Part shown: positions 1-8,348 of the stretch, piece by piece
How the letters are laid out: each line of letters begins with the position of its first letter
Numbering within the stretch: the stretch's first letter is position 1
Origin: Pelomonas nitida
Lineage (GTDB): Bacteria > Pseudomonadota > Gammaproteobacteria > Burkholderiales > Burkholderiaceae_C
NCBI RefSeq assembly: GCF_043555975.1
Contig: NZ_JBIGIA010000012.1
Location: 130,743 to 194,742 of the forward strand
Reading direction: 5' to 3'
DNA length: 64,000 nt
Notes under the pieces: model-generated
Told to the model about the DNA's origin: nothing
The model's database searches: none
What the model saw: the letters and a program-made list of their open reading frames with translations, nothing else
Made by a program: the position numbers and the translations under genes

Positions 1-1100
1 CGGATGGCCATGGCGAGCTTTGCGGCCCGCCACGGCACCTGATTGGCGGCTTCACCAACGACGGGCCACACGGAAATGACGTCGTAGAGCGGCGTCATGC
101 GATAGCGCCCGTCTGGCAACAGAAACACCGAGAAGTTCTTGGCGTGCCCATCCGTTGCAGCCAGCAGCCAGAAAGCCAATTGCGTGCAAAGGAAGTTGGA
201 GAGGTCCGACCTCGGGGCCTGGCTGGCCAGAATGATTTGCGCGCAACGCTGCATGCCCGGCCCGCCGCTGCTTTCGTACTTGGCGCTTGATGGCAGGCCC
301 AAGACCTGACAGAAGTCCTCTTGCGGTAGCCGCGCAATCCAGCGCTGACCATCGGAGGGCCGAGTGGCCCAAGCCCTGTCGAAGCGCTCCACCACCAAAG
401 CCATCTGCCCGCCAAAGCGAGCCATCTCCGTGTTCGCCACCGGCAGGCCCAGCTCTTTCAAGAACTGAGCACAGAGCCATTCGTTCTGCACAGAATGGGT
501 CAGGTCCAGGCGCCGACCGCCCACCAAGCCCAACGGCAACTTGATGATGTGAGTGGTCGGCGTTGCGCCCAGCGGCTTGCACCATTGGCCGTCCAGGCGC
601 AGCAGGGCGGTTTTCTCTTGCGCCCCGGCGATGGAGATGCGGAAGTCGTCCACATTCTGGTCCGCGCCCAAGCCCGGGCTACCTACGACGCCGTGCAGGT
701 GCTGCTCGATGGCCGCGTCGCTCATCGGCTCGCACTCGACGTTGTCGAAGCCGGTTGGTGCCCTATCAGGCGGCAGCAACTGCACTGCGCCCACGCAGTC
801 CCTTCCTATCGCTTGCAGCAGTTCAAACGCCTCCGTGGAGTTCGTCTTGAAGCGCGTGGCGACACGCCGGCGAATCCGGTCGTCGTCTGGCAGGAGATTG
901 TCGAAATAGTTGACGACGAGCTCGCCAGAAACCGTCCGGTCCGGGGTGATGGGCATGGACAAGGACAGCGGTCGCACTCGGGGCGAGCTCAACCAAGTGC
1001 TGTCGTACGTGAAGCGGTGGTTCCCGGTTCGGCCGCGATGCCAAACGCCCACATGCTCGCCGTTCATCCAGACCCAAAGTTCGCGCAGCTTCTCAGCCAT
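1..1100 (-). CDS. hipA: HipA-family Ser/Thr kinase toxin (3' end outside window)
   Basis: This is the toxin kinase of a HipBA toxin-antitoxin pair. In the characterised E. coli system HipA phosphorylates glutamyl-tRNA synthetase and arrests growth. I read it by translating the complement from the ATG at 1100. The protein opens MAEKLRELWVWMNGEHVG, has the HipA N-terminal subdomain (NYFDNLLPDDDRIR) and a central FRISIAGAQEKTAL stretch. The catalytic motif TDGHAKNFSVF lies near residue 317, followed by MTPLYDVIS. About 366 residues are in the window, against roughly 440 for E. coli HipA, so the C-terminus lies beyond base 1. The start is 24 bp downstream of the hipB stop, so the two are co-transcribed. 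No frameshift is visible in the part seen. Confidence 0.9.
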   Translation of the reverse strand, partial: MAEKLRELWVWMNGEHVGVWHRGRTGNHRFTYDSTWLSSPRVRPLSLSMPITPDRTVSGELVVNYFDNLLPDDDRIRRRVATRFKTNSTEAFELLQAIGRDCVGAVQLLPPDRAPTGFDNVECEPMSDAAIEQHLHGVVGSPGLGADQNVDDFRISIAGAQEKTALLRLDGQWCKPLGATPTTHIIKLPLGLVGGRRLDLTHSVQNEWLCAQFLKELGLPVANTEMARFGGQMALVVERFDRAWATRPSDGQRWIARLPQEDFCQVLGLPSSAKYESSGGPGMQRCAQIILASQAPRSDLSNFLCTQLAFWLLAATDGHAKNFSVFLLPDGRYRMTPLYDVISVWPVVGEAANQVPWRAAKLAMAI

Positions 1101-1124
1101 GAAGAGCCCTCAAGCGCAAAGAGC

Positions 1125-1466
1125 TCACCATTGGCCCTTGGGAGAGTCCGACTCGTCGCCAGGAACAGGAGGCGCAGTTGCAACGTCCTCGACGCGCGGC
1201 GTGCCCCCACCCTGCTCAACGCTTGCGACGGAAGCTGCATCTGTTGGAGCCTGCCCATCTCTCACGACCAATTGCGCATTGAGTCGAGCCAGAACCTGCA
1301 GCAATTGCTCAACGCTCACCGCACCCGGATTCGCTTCAATGTCGGCGATGCGGGATTGGCCGACCCCCAGCCGCTTGGCGAGGTCAGCCTGCGTCATGCC
1401 ACGCGCCTTGCGCAGGGAGCGCAGGTACTGCTTGAGCTGCCCAATGATGGCGACGGGGTAGTCCAT
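1125..1466 (-). CDS. hipB: HipB-family antitoxin, XRE-type HTH
   Basis: A 113-residue DNA-binding antitoxin expected to neutralise HipA and repress its own operon. An XRE/Cro-type helix-turn-helix occupies about residues 8-62 (LRKARGMTQADLAKRLGVGQ, then SRIADIEANPGAVSVEQLLQ). The C-terminal 40 residues are Ala/Pro/Asp-rich and look disordered, as expected for an antitoxin tail. It lies directly upstream of hipA, and the four operator palindromes begin 11 bp upstream of its ATG. Family and neighbour agree, so the assignment is firm. The kinase target and any persistence phenotype are inferred from the family only. Confidence 0.9.
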   Translation of the reverse strand: MDYPVAIIGQLKQYLRSLRKARGMTQADLAKRLGVGQSRIADIEANPGAVSVEQLLQVLARLNAQLVVRDGQAPTDAASVASVEQGGGTPRVEDVATAPPVPGDESDSPKGQW

Positions 1467-1476
1467 GGCTGCAGCT

Positions 1477-1575
1477 TATCTCCCAAGGGCGATATTTGCA
1501 ATATATCTCCTTAAGAAGATATTTTCTAAAAATCTCCTAAAGGCGATATTCTCACTAAATCGCTCTTAACCGATA
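1477..1575. promoter_or_regulatory. Four phased hipBA operator palindromes
   Basis: Four 18-bp imperfect palindromes of the form (T/A)ATC-N10-GATA start at 1477, 1504, 1531 and 1558, exactly 27 bp apart. The first two are TATCTCCCAAGGGCGATA and TATCTCCTTAAGAAGATA. The third and fourth begin AATC. E. coli hipBA also has four operators with TATCC/GGATA half-sites, so these are the likely HipB binding sites. The -35/-10 elements of hipB must lie within the array. Confidence 0.8.
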
Positions 1576-1610
1576 ACGGATGGGTCGAGTGTGCCCAACG
1601 CAAGCACCCA

Positions 1611-2000
1611 TCAAGCCTCTTCCAAGGCAATGCTGGCCTGGGCCTGAGCTTGAAGCTTGGCCAGTTCACGCTCGACGATGCTTTGAGCCTCCTTGGTCGC
1701 CCTCCTCCTGGGACCCGAGGACTTCAGGAGACCAGCCTCCACAACATCGATGTGCGGAGCGTCAGCCGGCTCCACAGGGGCGGACATGGAAGCCCGGTCG
1801 GACATCGGCTCCGGCCCCGTCGCTTTGAGGTACTGGTCGAGCCAGCCATAGAAGCAGTCTGGGTGCCAGAGAACGCCGCGGCCGAGGTGTTTCGGGGCCG
1901 GAATCCGGCCCTCTTGGACCCAGTTATCGACAGTACGGAGAGAGACATCAAGCAAGTCAGCGATGTCTTGTCTGTGAAGTGGCTTGAAGGGGGCGGTCAT
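1611..2000 (-). CDS. AlpA/excisionase-like HTH DNA-binding protein
   Basis: A 129-residue protein with an N-terminal winged-helix/MerR-like helix-turn-helix of the AlpA/HTH_17 kind. Residues 10-45 read DIADLLDVSLRTVDNWVQEG followed by RIPAPKHLGRG and a Trp/Cys/Tyr-rich helix. The C-terminal 60 residues are Ala/Glu-rich and probably helical. Proteins of this type on integrated elements act as prophage regulators or recombination directionality factors. It sits between the hip operators and the tRNA-derived attachment site, which suits that role, but no integrase is in the window. The exact function is unproven. It could equally be a plain transcriptional regulator. Confidence 0.65.
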   Translation of the reverse strand: MTAPFKPLHRQDIADLLDVSLRTVDNWVQEGRIPAPKHLGRGVLWHPDCFYGWLDQYLKATGPEPMSDRASMSAPVEPADAPHIDVVEAGLLKSSGPRRRATKEAQSIVERELAKLQAQAQASIALEEA

Positions 2001-2233
2001 GAGAAACCTTGGCTGTGGACACCCCGAGTCAAGCTAGAAAGTTTTAGTCAAGGGTTGGCGGCAGCCGGCGGTTTCAGGCCTCGACCAAGCACGTCTCGAT
2101 GGACAAACAGTGTCCCGCCAAAGCCTCGACCGCCGGCCGTGCTGTATGCGGCGGGAGCGTCCTTCGTTGGCCTGGCACAGCGCCGAAAGTGCTACTTTTA
2201 TAGGCAACCGTAGGGACCAAATCAGTGGCAAAT

Positions 2234-2364
2234 CAGTGGCAGATGGCGCATTTCTGCCACTGCATGCAGGTGCGCGCAACGACGCGCAGCAAAACGCAAG
2301 TTGTTGATTTAAAATGACTTGGCTATTTTCTAGGAGCACGCAGAAGCTCAAAAATAGAAGTCAT
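2234..2364. repeat. Direct and inverted repeats beside the attachment site
   Basis: Two adjoining copies of an 11-bp AATCAGTGGCA-type sequence lie at about 2220-2241. Further right, an imperfect inverted repeat pairs ATGACTTGGCTATTTT (2314-2329) with AAAATAGAAGTCAT (2351-2364), ending seven bases before the tRNA-derived core. Such repeats beside a tRNA attachment core are typical integrase or directionality-factor sites. That role is inferred from position only. Confidence 0.4.
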
Positions 2365-2370
2365 GACCCA

Positions 2371-2414
2371 TTCGGGACGTAGAGGCCGGAGGTTCGAATC
2401 CTCTCACCCCGACC
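2371..2414 (+). other. tRNA-Pro(CGG) 3' fragment, attachment-site copy of an integrated element
   Basis: These 44 bases match the 3' part of a tRNA-Pro: anticodon loop TTCGGGA with anticodon CGG, 3' anticodon stem CGTAG, T-arm GGAGG-TTCGAAT-CCTCT, acceptor strand CACCCCG, discriminator A and encoded CCA. The bases upstream do not supply the 5' acceptor strand, D-arm or 5' anticodon stem, so this is not a functional tRNA gene. A truncated copy running from the anticodon loop to the 3' end is the usual duplicated att core of tyrosine-integrase elements. The element therefore lies to the left and the chromosome resumes to the right. Confidence 0.8.
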
Positions 2415-2442
2415 AGAATTTCCTTGTTTATCAAGGACCTGC

Positions 2443-2468
2443 AAAAGCCGCGGACTCCGCGGCTTTTT
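2443..2468 (+). terminator. Rho-independent terminator behind the tRNA fragment
   Basis: Perfect stem AAAGCCGCGG / CCGCGGCTTT with a 3-base ACT loop and a following T run. It is probably the original terminator of the tRNA-Pro gene, left on the chromosomal side after integration. Confidence 0.8.
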
Positions 2469-2839
2469 GCATTGGGGAATGTCACGGGCCAAGAAAATGG
2501 CATTGGCGGGCACAGAATGCCTGAACGCCAAGAGGCCAACCCGCGTCTCCAGCCACCATGTCAATTCAGCTCGACCAGCGAGCGTGAGGCGCACCCAGCC
2601 TGACCGCACGTCGCCGCACCAACGTGGCGGCTTCCGCCTACGCGTCGGCACCGCTGACGACATCAGTCCGTTCTGGCCCGAGCTGCCAAACGTGCCTTCA
2701 GCAGGATGGTCGTGAACTCTTTTCCCGTCACCGCCACGGACGCCTCTGCGGCGCTCAAGACGGCGCGAACGGACATTCACATCTGCTGAAGGCTGCTTTC
2801 GCCATACAAAACACGGGCAATCTCCCCCACAATGCCCCC
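2469..2839. other. Gap without a recognisable gene
   Basis: About 370 bp between the terminator and the IclR gene. Open frames run through it on both strands, but none has a recognisable domain or a convincing ribosome binding site. It presumably contains the IclR promoter. I see no repeat in it. Confidence 0.4.
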
Positions 2840-3610
2840 ATGAAATCCAAAGAGGCGCCGCAGACCCCGGCGATCCAGGTGCTGGAACGCATGTTCGCGC
2901 TGCTGGACGTCCTGGCGAGCCACCAGGACCCGGTCTCGCTGAAGGCGTTGTCCGAGGCCACCGGCCTACACCCCTCCACGGCGCATCGCATCCTCAACGA
3001 CCTGACGCTGGGTCGTTATGTCGACCGCCCCGAGGCCGGCAGCTATCGACTGGGCATGCGCATGCTGGAGCTCGGCAACCTGGTGAAGGCCCGATTGGAT
3101 GTGCGCGACGCGGCGTTGCCGGCCATGCGCGAACTTCACAAGTTCACGCATCAGCCAGTCAACCTGTCGGTGCGCCAGGGCGACGAGATCGTCTACATCG
3201 AACGAACCTACTCCGAGCGCTCGGGCATGCAGGTCGTGCGTGCCGTGGGGGGGCGCGCACCGCTGCATCTGACCTCGGTCGGCAAGCTGTTCCTGGCCGG
3301 CGATGACAGCCCACGCGTGCGGGCCTACGCCGCGCGAACCGGCCTGGCCGGCCACACGCGCAACAGCTTGACGGAGGTCGGCGCTCTCGAGCGCGAGCTG
3401 GCCACCGTGCGCCAGCGTGGCATCGCCCGCGACGATGAAGAGCTGGAGCTGGGTGTGCGCTGCATGGCGGCCGGCATCTACGACGACCAGGCCAAGCTGG
3501 TGGCGGGCTTATCCATCTCCGCCCCGGCCGACCGACTTGAAGAGAACTGGGTCGTGCGATTGAAGGAAACCGCCGCCCAGATTTCGTCCGCCCTCGGCTA
3601 CCGGGCCTGA
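2840..3610 (+). CDS. IclR-family transcriptional regulator
   Basis: A 256-residue regulator. The N-terminal IclR winged helix-turn-helix (residues about 10-75) includes SLKALSEATGLHPSTAHRIL followed by LTLGRYVDR. The C-terminal effector domain (about 85-250) includes RAVGGRAPLHLTSVGKLFLA and the Cys-containing ELGVRCMAAGIYDD. I chose the ATG at 2840 because residues encoded further upstream in the same frame look like noise. The effector and targets cannot be read from the sequence. No catabolic operon lies next to it, since the neighbouring pbpG gene converges on it. Confidence 0.9.
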   Translation: MKSKEAPQTPAIQVLERMFALLDVLASHQDPVSLKALSEATGLHPSTAHRILNDLTLGRYVDRPEAGSYRLGMRMLELGNLVKARLDVRDAALPAMRELHKFTHQPVNLSVRQGDEIVYIERTYSERSGMQVVRAVGGRAPLHLTSVGKLFLAGDDSPRVRAYAARTGLAGHTRNSLTEVGALERELATVRQRGIARDDEELELGVRCMAAGIYDDQAKLVAGLSISAPADRLEENWVVRLKETAAQISSALGYRA

Positions 3611-3629
3611 ACACCGAACCCACCAAGCA

Positions 3630-3653
3630 AAAGCGGCGCACAAGCGCCGCTTT
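3630..3653. terminator. Bidirectional terminator between the IclR gene and pbpG
   Basis: Ten-base perfect stem AAAGCGGCGC / GCGCCGCTTT with a 4-base loop, flanked by A and T runs. It lies between two convergent genes and can serve both. Confidence 0.75.
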
Positions 3654-3677
3654 CTGGTTCAGGAGGCGTCGTCGGCC

Positions 3678-4667
3678 CTAGAGCTTGGTCGCCGGTCCAG
3701 GCACCGTCTCAACAGCCTGCTCCGACAGCCACTTGCGCATGCGCTCCGCATCGGCAATCCGCGAGGCTTTGCCGCTGGAATCCAGGAACACCATGATCAG
3801 TTGACGACCGGCCATGCGGGCCTGCATGACCAGGCATTTGCCGGCCTCGTTGATGAAGCCGGTCTTCTGCAGGCCGATGTCCCACAACGGGTTGGACAAC
3901 AGACCATTCGTCGAGCGGAACTGCACCAGGCGCTTACCCAGCGCAACGCGCGCCTCACGCGACGTCGACAGGTCACGCAGCAGCGGCACCTGGCTGGTCA
4001 CGTTGACGAGCTTGGCCAGATCGGCGGCGCTGCTCTGGTTGCGGCTCGACAGCCCCGTGGGCTCGACGTAGTGCGTGTCGGCCATACCCAGGCTCTGCGC
4101 CTTGGCGTTCATGGCGGCGACGAAGGCGTCCAGCCCGCCGGGGTAGTTGCGGCCCAGCGCGTGGGCGGCGCGGTTCTCGCTGGACATCAGCGCCAGATGC
4201 AGCATGTCGCCGCGCGTCAGCGTCGTGCCAAAGGCCAGGCGCGAGCCCGTGCCTTTCTCGGTGTCCTTGTCGTCCTCGGTGACCGTCAGCTTCTCGTCCA
4301 TCGACAGGCCGGACTCGACGACCACCAGCGCCGTCATCAGCTTCGTGATGGACGCAATGGGCAGCACAGCCTGGGGATTCTTGGAGAAGAGCACCTCGTT
4401 GGTGTTCTGGTCGAGCACATAGGCCACGCTCGACCGCAGCGCGAGCGGGTCTTCCACGGCATGCAGGCCCGCAGCCATGCCGAAGGTCGGAACGGCGGGG
4501 GCGACGGGCTTGCGCACCGCAACGGGCCGAACCTTGCGAACCTGGGATGCGGCAGGCTTGGCCTTGATGACCTTGGTCTTGCTGGCGGTGGCGGCCTCGG
4601 CGGTGCCCACGAACGCAAGGGCAAGGCTCAAGAAAGCAACGGCAAAAGTCTTCAACGGAGTCCCCAA
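3678..4667 (-). CDS. pbpG: D-alanyl-D-alanine endopeptidase (PBP7-type, peptidase S11)
   Basis: A periplasmic penicillin-binding peptidase of family S11 that cleaves peptidoglycan cross-links. It is 329 residues long. The signal peptide spans residues 1-25 and a Lys/Ala/Pro-rich linker runs to about 60. The three active-site motifs are all present: SITK at 106-109, SEN at 163-165 and KTG at 268-270. The length and the short C-terminal region after KTG, without the PBP5-type extra domain, favour the PbpG/PBP7 branch over DacA. It stands alone, with a shared terminator downstream and a 344-bp gap upstream that must hold its promoter. Confidence 0.88.
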   Translation of the reverse strand: MGTPLKTFAVAFLSLALAFVGTAEAATASKTKVIKAKPAASQVRKVRPVAVRKPVAPAVPTFGMAAGLHAVEDPLALRSSVAYVLDQNTNEVLFSKNPQAVLPIASITKLMTALVVVESGLSMDEKLTVTEDDKDTEKGTGSRLAFGTTLTRGDMLHLALMSSENRAAHALGRNYPGGLDAFVAAMNAKAQSLGMADTHYVEPTGLSSRNQSSAADLAKLVNVTSQVPLLRDLSTSREARVALGKRLVQFRSTNGLLSNPLWDIGLQKTGFINEAGKCLVMQARMAGRQLIMVFLDSSGKASRIADAERMRKWLSEQAVETVPGPATKL

Positions 4668-5011
4668 CAGCAGGGCGGCAGTGTAAGCGCCGCCAAAAAC
4701 ATCAACAAGATAAGAACTTAAGCGCGATATCTCAAGTCAAGTCTCGTTCCGATTCCAGCCATTCGCCAGAACCGCAGCCGGCTCAACGCCGCCAAGTAGG
4801 CCTTGGCTGACAAGCTAGGGATATCGGGGTCAGCCCCGAGGTGCCAATCAGCCACGCCACCCGGCGGTTCAACCGGATTCTGAGGGTAGCCGCACCGGCC
4901 CTAGCCTCAAGCAACCGGATGATTACGCGGCAGATTCCACGCCTGGGGAAACGGCGCGCAGGGGGCGGCAACGGTTACGTCGCTTACCGCCTTCCGCGCA
5001 TGTCAGGAGGT
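4668..5011. other. Gap between pbpG and leuA
   Basis: About 344 bp upstream of pbpG and downstream of leuA. It contains a small hairpin, CGGGGTCAGCCCCG, near 4820 but no clear T-run terminator for leuA. No ORF here has a recognisable domain. Confidence 0.4.
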
Positions 5012-6553
5012 TCAGCCCTGAGCCGCGACCCGCTCCACCTTGCTCCGCAGCTTGTTCAGCGCGCTGAGATAGGCTTTGGCGGAGGCCACCACGATGTCCG
5101 GGTCGGCGCCCACGCCGTTGACCACGCGGCCGGCATGCTGCAGCCGCATCGTCACCTCGCCCTGGGCCTCGGTGCTGCCGCCGGTGATGGCGTTGACCGA
5201 ATACAGCAGCATTTCCGCACCCGACTCGACCACCGACTCGATCGCCCTGAGCGTGGCATCCACCGGGCCGTTGCCCTCGCTCTCGGCACGGTGCTCCTGC
5301 GAGCCCACCGCGAAGACGACGGCCGCATGCGGGCGCTCGCCGGTTTCGCTGCGCTGCGCCAGCGACAGCAGCCGGAAGTGCTCCTGCTCGGCGGTCACGG
5401 ATTCATCCATGACGAGGGCGATGATGTCCTCGTCGAAGATCTCGTTCTTGCGGTCGGCCAGGTCTTTGAAGCGCTGGAAGGCCGCATTGACCTCACCCTC
5501 GCTCTCCAGCTGGATGCCCAGTTCCTGCAAGCGCTGCTTGAAGGCGTTGCGGCCCGACAGCTTGCCAAGCACGATCTTGTTGGCGGCCCAGCCCACGTCC
5601 TCGGCGCGCATGATCTCGTAGGTGTCGCGCGCCTTCAGCACGCCGTCCTGGTGGATGCCGCTGGCGTGCGCGAAGGCGTTGGCGCCGACGACGGCCTTGT
5701 TGGGTTGCACGACGAAGCCGGTGGTCTGAGACACGAGCTTGGAGGCCGGCACGATCTGCGAGGTCTCGATGCCCACGTCAAGCCCGAAGTAGTCGCGCCG
5801 CGTCTTGACGGCCATGACGACTTCTTCGAGCGAACAGTTGCCCGCGCGCTCGCCCAGGCCGTTGATCGTGCATTCGATCTGGCGGGCGCCGCCGATCTTC
5901 ACGCCGGCCAGCGAGTTGGCGACGGCCATGCCCAGATCGTTGTGGCAGTGCACGCTCCAGATGGCCTTGTCGCTGTTGGGCACCTTCTCGCGCAGGCGGC
6001 GGATGAAGTCGCCGTACAGCTCGGGGATGCCGTAGCCGACGGTGTCGGGGATGTTGATCGTGCCCGCACCTTCCTGGATGACGGCCTCGCAGACGCGCGC
6101 CAGGAAGTCGATGTCCGAGCGGTAGCCGTCCTCGGGCGAGAACTCGATGTCGCCACACAGGTTGCGCGCGAAGCGCACCGCCAGCGTCGCCTGCGCCAGC
6201 ACCTGCTCGCGCGTCATGCGCAGCTTCTTCTCCATGTGGAGTTCGCTGGTGGCGATGAAGGTGTGGATGCGAGCGCGGCTGGCCCCGGCCAGCGCCTCGG
6301 CGGCGCGGGCGATGTCGCGGTCGTTGGCGCGGGCCAGCGAGCAGACGGTGCTGTCCTTGACGGCCGCCGCGATGGCCTTCACGGCCTCGAAGTCGCCGTT
6401 GCTGGACGCTGCGAAGCCGGCCTCGATGACGTCGACCTTCATGCGTTCGAGCTGGCGCGCGATGCGCAGTTTTTCCTCGCGCGTCATCGACGCGCCGGGC
6501 GACTGCTCGCCGTCACGCAGCGTGGTGTCGAAGATGATGAGCTTGTCGGTCAT
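5012..6553 (-). CDS. leuA: 2-isopropylmalate synthase, LeuA type 1
   Basis: Catalyses the first committed step of leucine synthesis, condensing acetyl-CoA with 2-oxoisovalerate. At 513 residues it matches the long bacterial LeuA form: an HMGL-like TIM barrel in the N-terminal half (FDTTLRDGEQSPGASM at 8-23; the metal-binding HCHND motif near residue 200; NGLGERAGN) and the LeuA regulatory dimer domain from about residue 390, expected to confer leucine feedback inhibition. Its ATG overlaps the stop of the upstream second leuA by four bases, so the two are translationally coupled. The whole unit lies downstream of the leucine attenuator. Confidence 0.95.
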   Translation of the reverse strand: MTDKLIIFDTTLRDGEQSPGASMTREEKLRIARQLERMKVDVIEAGFAASSNGDFEAVKAIAAAVKDSTVCSLARANDRDIARAAEALAGASRARIHTFIATSELHMEKKLRMTREQVLAQATLAVRFARNLCGDIEFSPEDGYRSDIDFLARVCEAVIQEGAGTINIPDTVGYGIPELYGDFIRRLREKVPNSDKAIWSVHCHNDLGMAVANSLAGVKIGGARQIECTINGLGERAGNCSLEEVVMAVKTRRDYFGLDVGIETSQIVPASKLVSQTTGFVVQPNKAVVGANAFAHASGIHQDGVLKARDTYEIMRAEDVGWAANKIVLGKLSGRNAFKQRLQELGIQLESEGEVNAAFQRFKDLADRKNEIFDEDIIALVMDESVTAEQEHFRLLSLAQRSETGERPHAAVVFAVGSQEHRAESEGNGPVDATLRAIESVVESGAEMLLYSVNAITGGSTEAQGEVTMRLQHAGRVVNGVGADPDIVVASAKAYLSALNKLRSKVERVAAQG

Positions 6554-8238
6554 CGCACGTTCTCCTCTCGTTGTTGGGGCACGGCCAGCTCGGCACGCGA
6601 CAGGCCGGACAGGATGGCCTGCATGGACGCACGCACGATGCTGCCATCGACGCCGACGCCATAACGCGTCTGGTCACCGACCCGGATCTCCAGGTAAGCC
6701 ACCGCCCGCGCATCCGCACCGCTGCCGATGGCGTGCTCGTGATAGTCCAGCACACGCACATCCTGCCCCAGGCGGGTCGACAGTGCATGCACGAAAGCGT
6801 CGATGGGGCCGTTGCCCTCGCCCTGCACATGGCCCATCCAGCCGCCCAGCACGACCTCGGCCGACAGTCGCATCGCGCCGCCCGCCTCCTCGGTCATCTG
6901 CGGCTGCACGACCGAGGCAGCCGCATTGCCGATGCCGTATTCGCGCTCGAAGATGCCGTAGATGTCGGAGGCCGTCAGCTCCTTGCCGGCGTCGTCCATG
7001 ACGCGCTGCACGACCTGGCTGAACTCGATCTGCAGGCGCCGCGGCAGCTCCAGGCCGTACTCGGCCTCGAGCAGGTAGGCGATGCCGCCCTTGCCCGACT
7101 GGCTGTTCACGCGGATGACGGCGTCGTAGCTGCGGCCCAGGTCCTTGGGGTCGACCGGCAGGTAGGGCATGTCCCAGAGGTCGCCCTCCTTGCGTGCCGC
7201 GAAGGCCTTCTTGATCGCATCCTGGTGCGAGCCGGAGAAGGAGGTGTACACGAGATCGCCCACGTACGGATGGCGTGGGTGGACCGGGATCTGCGTGCAG
7301 TGCTCAACGCAGCGGCGCACCTCGTCGATATCCGAGAAGTCCAGCTGCGGGTCCACACCCTGGGTGTAGAGATTGAGTGCGATGTTGACGAGGTCGACGT
7401 TGCCTGTGCGTTCACCATTGCCGAACAGGCAGCCCTCGATGCGGTCAGCGCCGGCCATCAAGGCCAGCTCGCCCGCCGCCGTGCCGGTGCCGCGGTCGTT
7501 GTGCGGATGCACGGACAGCACGATGGCGTCACGGCGCTCGAGATGGCGGTGCATCCACTCGATCATGTCCGCGAAGATGTTCGGCGTGCTGTGCTCGACG
7601 GTGGACGGCAGGTTGATGATGCATTTGCGCTCGGGTGTCGGCTCCCACACGGCGGTCACCGCATCGACGACGCGCTTGCTGAACGCCAGCTCGGTGCCGG
7701 AGAACATCTCGGGCGAGTACTCGAAGCGCCAGTCCGTGCCCGCCCGTGCGGCGGCCAGCGCCTTGATCTGGCGGGCATGCGAGGCCGCGAGTTCCACGAT
7801 GCCGTCCTCGTCCTGCCCCAGCACGACGCGCCGCATGATGGGCGCGACGGCGTTGTAGACGTGCACGATGACGCGCCGGGCGCCGTCCAGCGATTCGAAG
7901 GTGCGCTCGATCAAGTGGGAACGCGCCTGCGTCAGCACCTGGATGGTCACGTCGTCGGGGATGTGGCCGCCGTCGATGAGCAGGCGGATGAAGTCGAACT
8001 CGGTCTGCGACGCCGACGGGAAACCGACCTCGATCTCCTTGAAGCCGATCTTCACCAGCTGCTGGAACATGCGCAGTTTGCGGCCGATGTCCATGGGCTC
8101 GATGAGCGCCTGGTTGCCGTCACGCAGGTCGGTACTCAGCCAGATCGGCGCGCGGGTCAGCACCGCGTCGGGCCAGGTGCGGTCCGGCAGTGAGATCGGG
8201 GCGAAGGGTCGGTACTTGAGCTGCGGTTGCTTCAACAT
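6550..8238 (-). CDS. leuA: 2-isopropylmalate synthase, second (yeast/actinobacterial) type
   Basis: A second isopropylmalate synthase of the long, divergent class typified by yeast and mycobacterial enzymes, 562 residues from the chosen ATG. It has the same fold (APIWLSTDLRDGNQALIEPM near 30-50; VHPHNDRGTG near 245; LFGNGERTGN) and a C-terminal LeuA regulatory domain. I chose the start at 8238 because the protein then opens MLKQPQLKYRPFAPISLPDR, as family members do, with AGGA about 8 bases upstream. Earlier in-frame ATGs run into the attenuator hairpin. Carrying both classes in one coupled pair suggests different regulation or an extra 2-oxoacid substrate, which is inference. Confidence 0.9.
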   Translation of the reverse strand: MLKQPQLKYRPFAPISLPDRTWPDAVLTRAPIWLSTDLRDGNQALIEPMDIGRKLRMFQQLVKIGFKEIEVGFPSASQTEFDFIRLLIDGGHIPDDVTIQVLTQARSHLIERTFESLDGARRVIVHVYNAVAPIMRRVVLGQDEDGIVELAASHARQIKALAAARAGTDWRFEYSPEMFSGTELAFSKRVVDAVTAVWEPTPERKCIINLPSTVEHSTPNIFADMIEWMHRHLERRDAIVLSVHPHNDRGTGTAAGELALMAGADRIEGCLFGNGERTGNVDLVNIALNLYTQGVDPQLDFSDIDEVRRCVEHCTQIPVHPRHPYVGDLVYTSFSGSHQDAIKKAFAARKEGDLWDMPYLPVDPKDLGRSYDAVIRVNSQSGKGGIAYLLEAEYGLELPRRLQIEFSQVVQRVMDDAGKELTASDIYGIFEREYGIGNAAASVVQPQMTEEAGGAMRLSAEVVLGGWMGHVQGEGNGPIDAFVHALSTRLGQDVRVLDYHEHAIGSGADARAVAYLEIRVGDQTRYGVGVDGSIVRASMQAILSGLSRAELAVPQQREENVR

Positions 8239-8287
8239 GGTGTCCATCCTGGGGTGGGTGGCGCAACCGGCAGCCTTGGAAAACACG

Positions 8288-8318
8288 AACGGCCCGCTGC
8301 GGTTGCAAACGGGCCGTT
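8288..8318 (-). terminator. Leucine attenuator terminator hairpin
   Basis: On the minus strand a 9-bp perfect stem AACGGCCCG / CGGGCCGTT encloses a 13-base loop, then CGTGTTTTCC. It lies between the Leu-rich leader peptide and leuA, about 50 bases before the leuA start. A second hairpin (ACTAGC / GCTAGT, 8348-8379) overlaps the Leu codons and could be the pause structure. The arrangement is that of a classical amino-acid attenuator. Confidence 0.75.
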
Positions 8319-8348
8319 GGGGTCAGGTGAGCGTATAGGCGTGACTGA

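Noticed and set aside
2339..2414. A tRNA gene at the TTCGAATCC/CCCCGACCA sequence
   Set aside because: Only the 3' part from the anticodon loop onward is present. There is no matching 5' acceptor strand, D-arm or 5' anticodon stem, so it is an attachment-site fragment.
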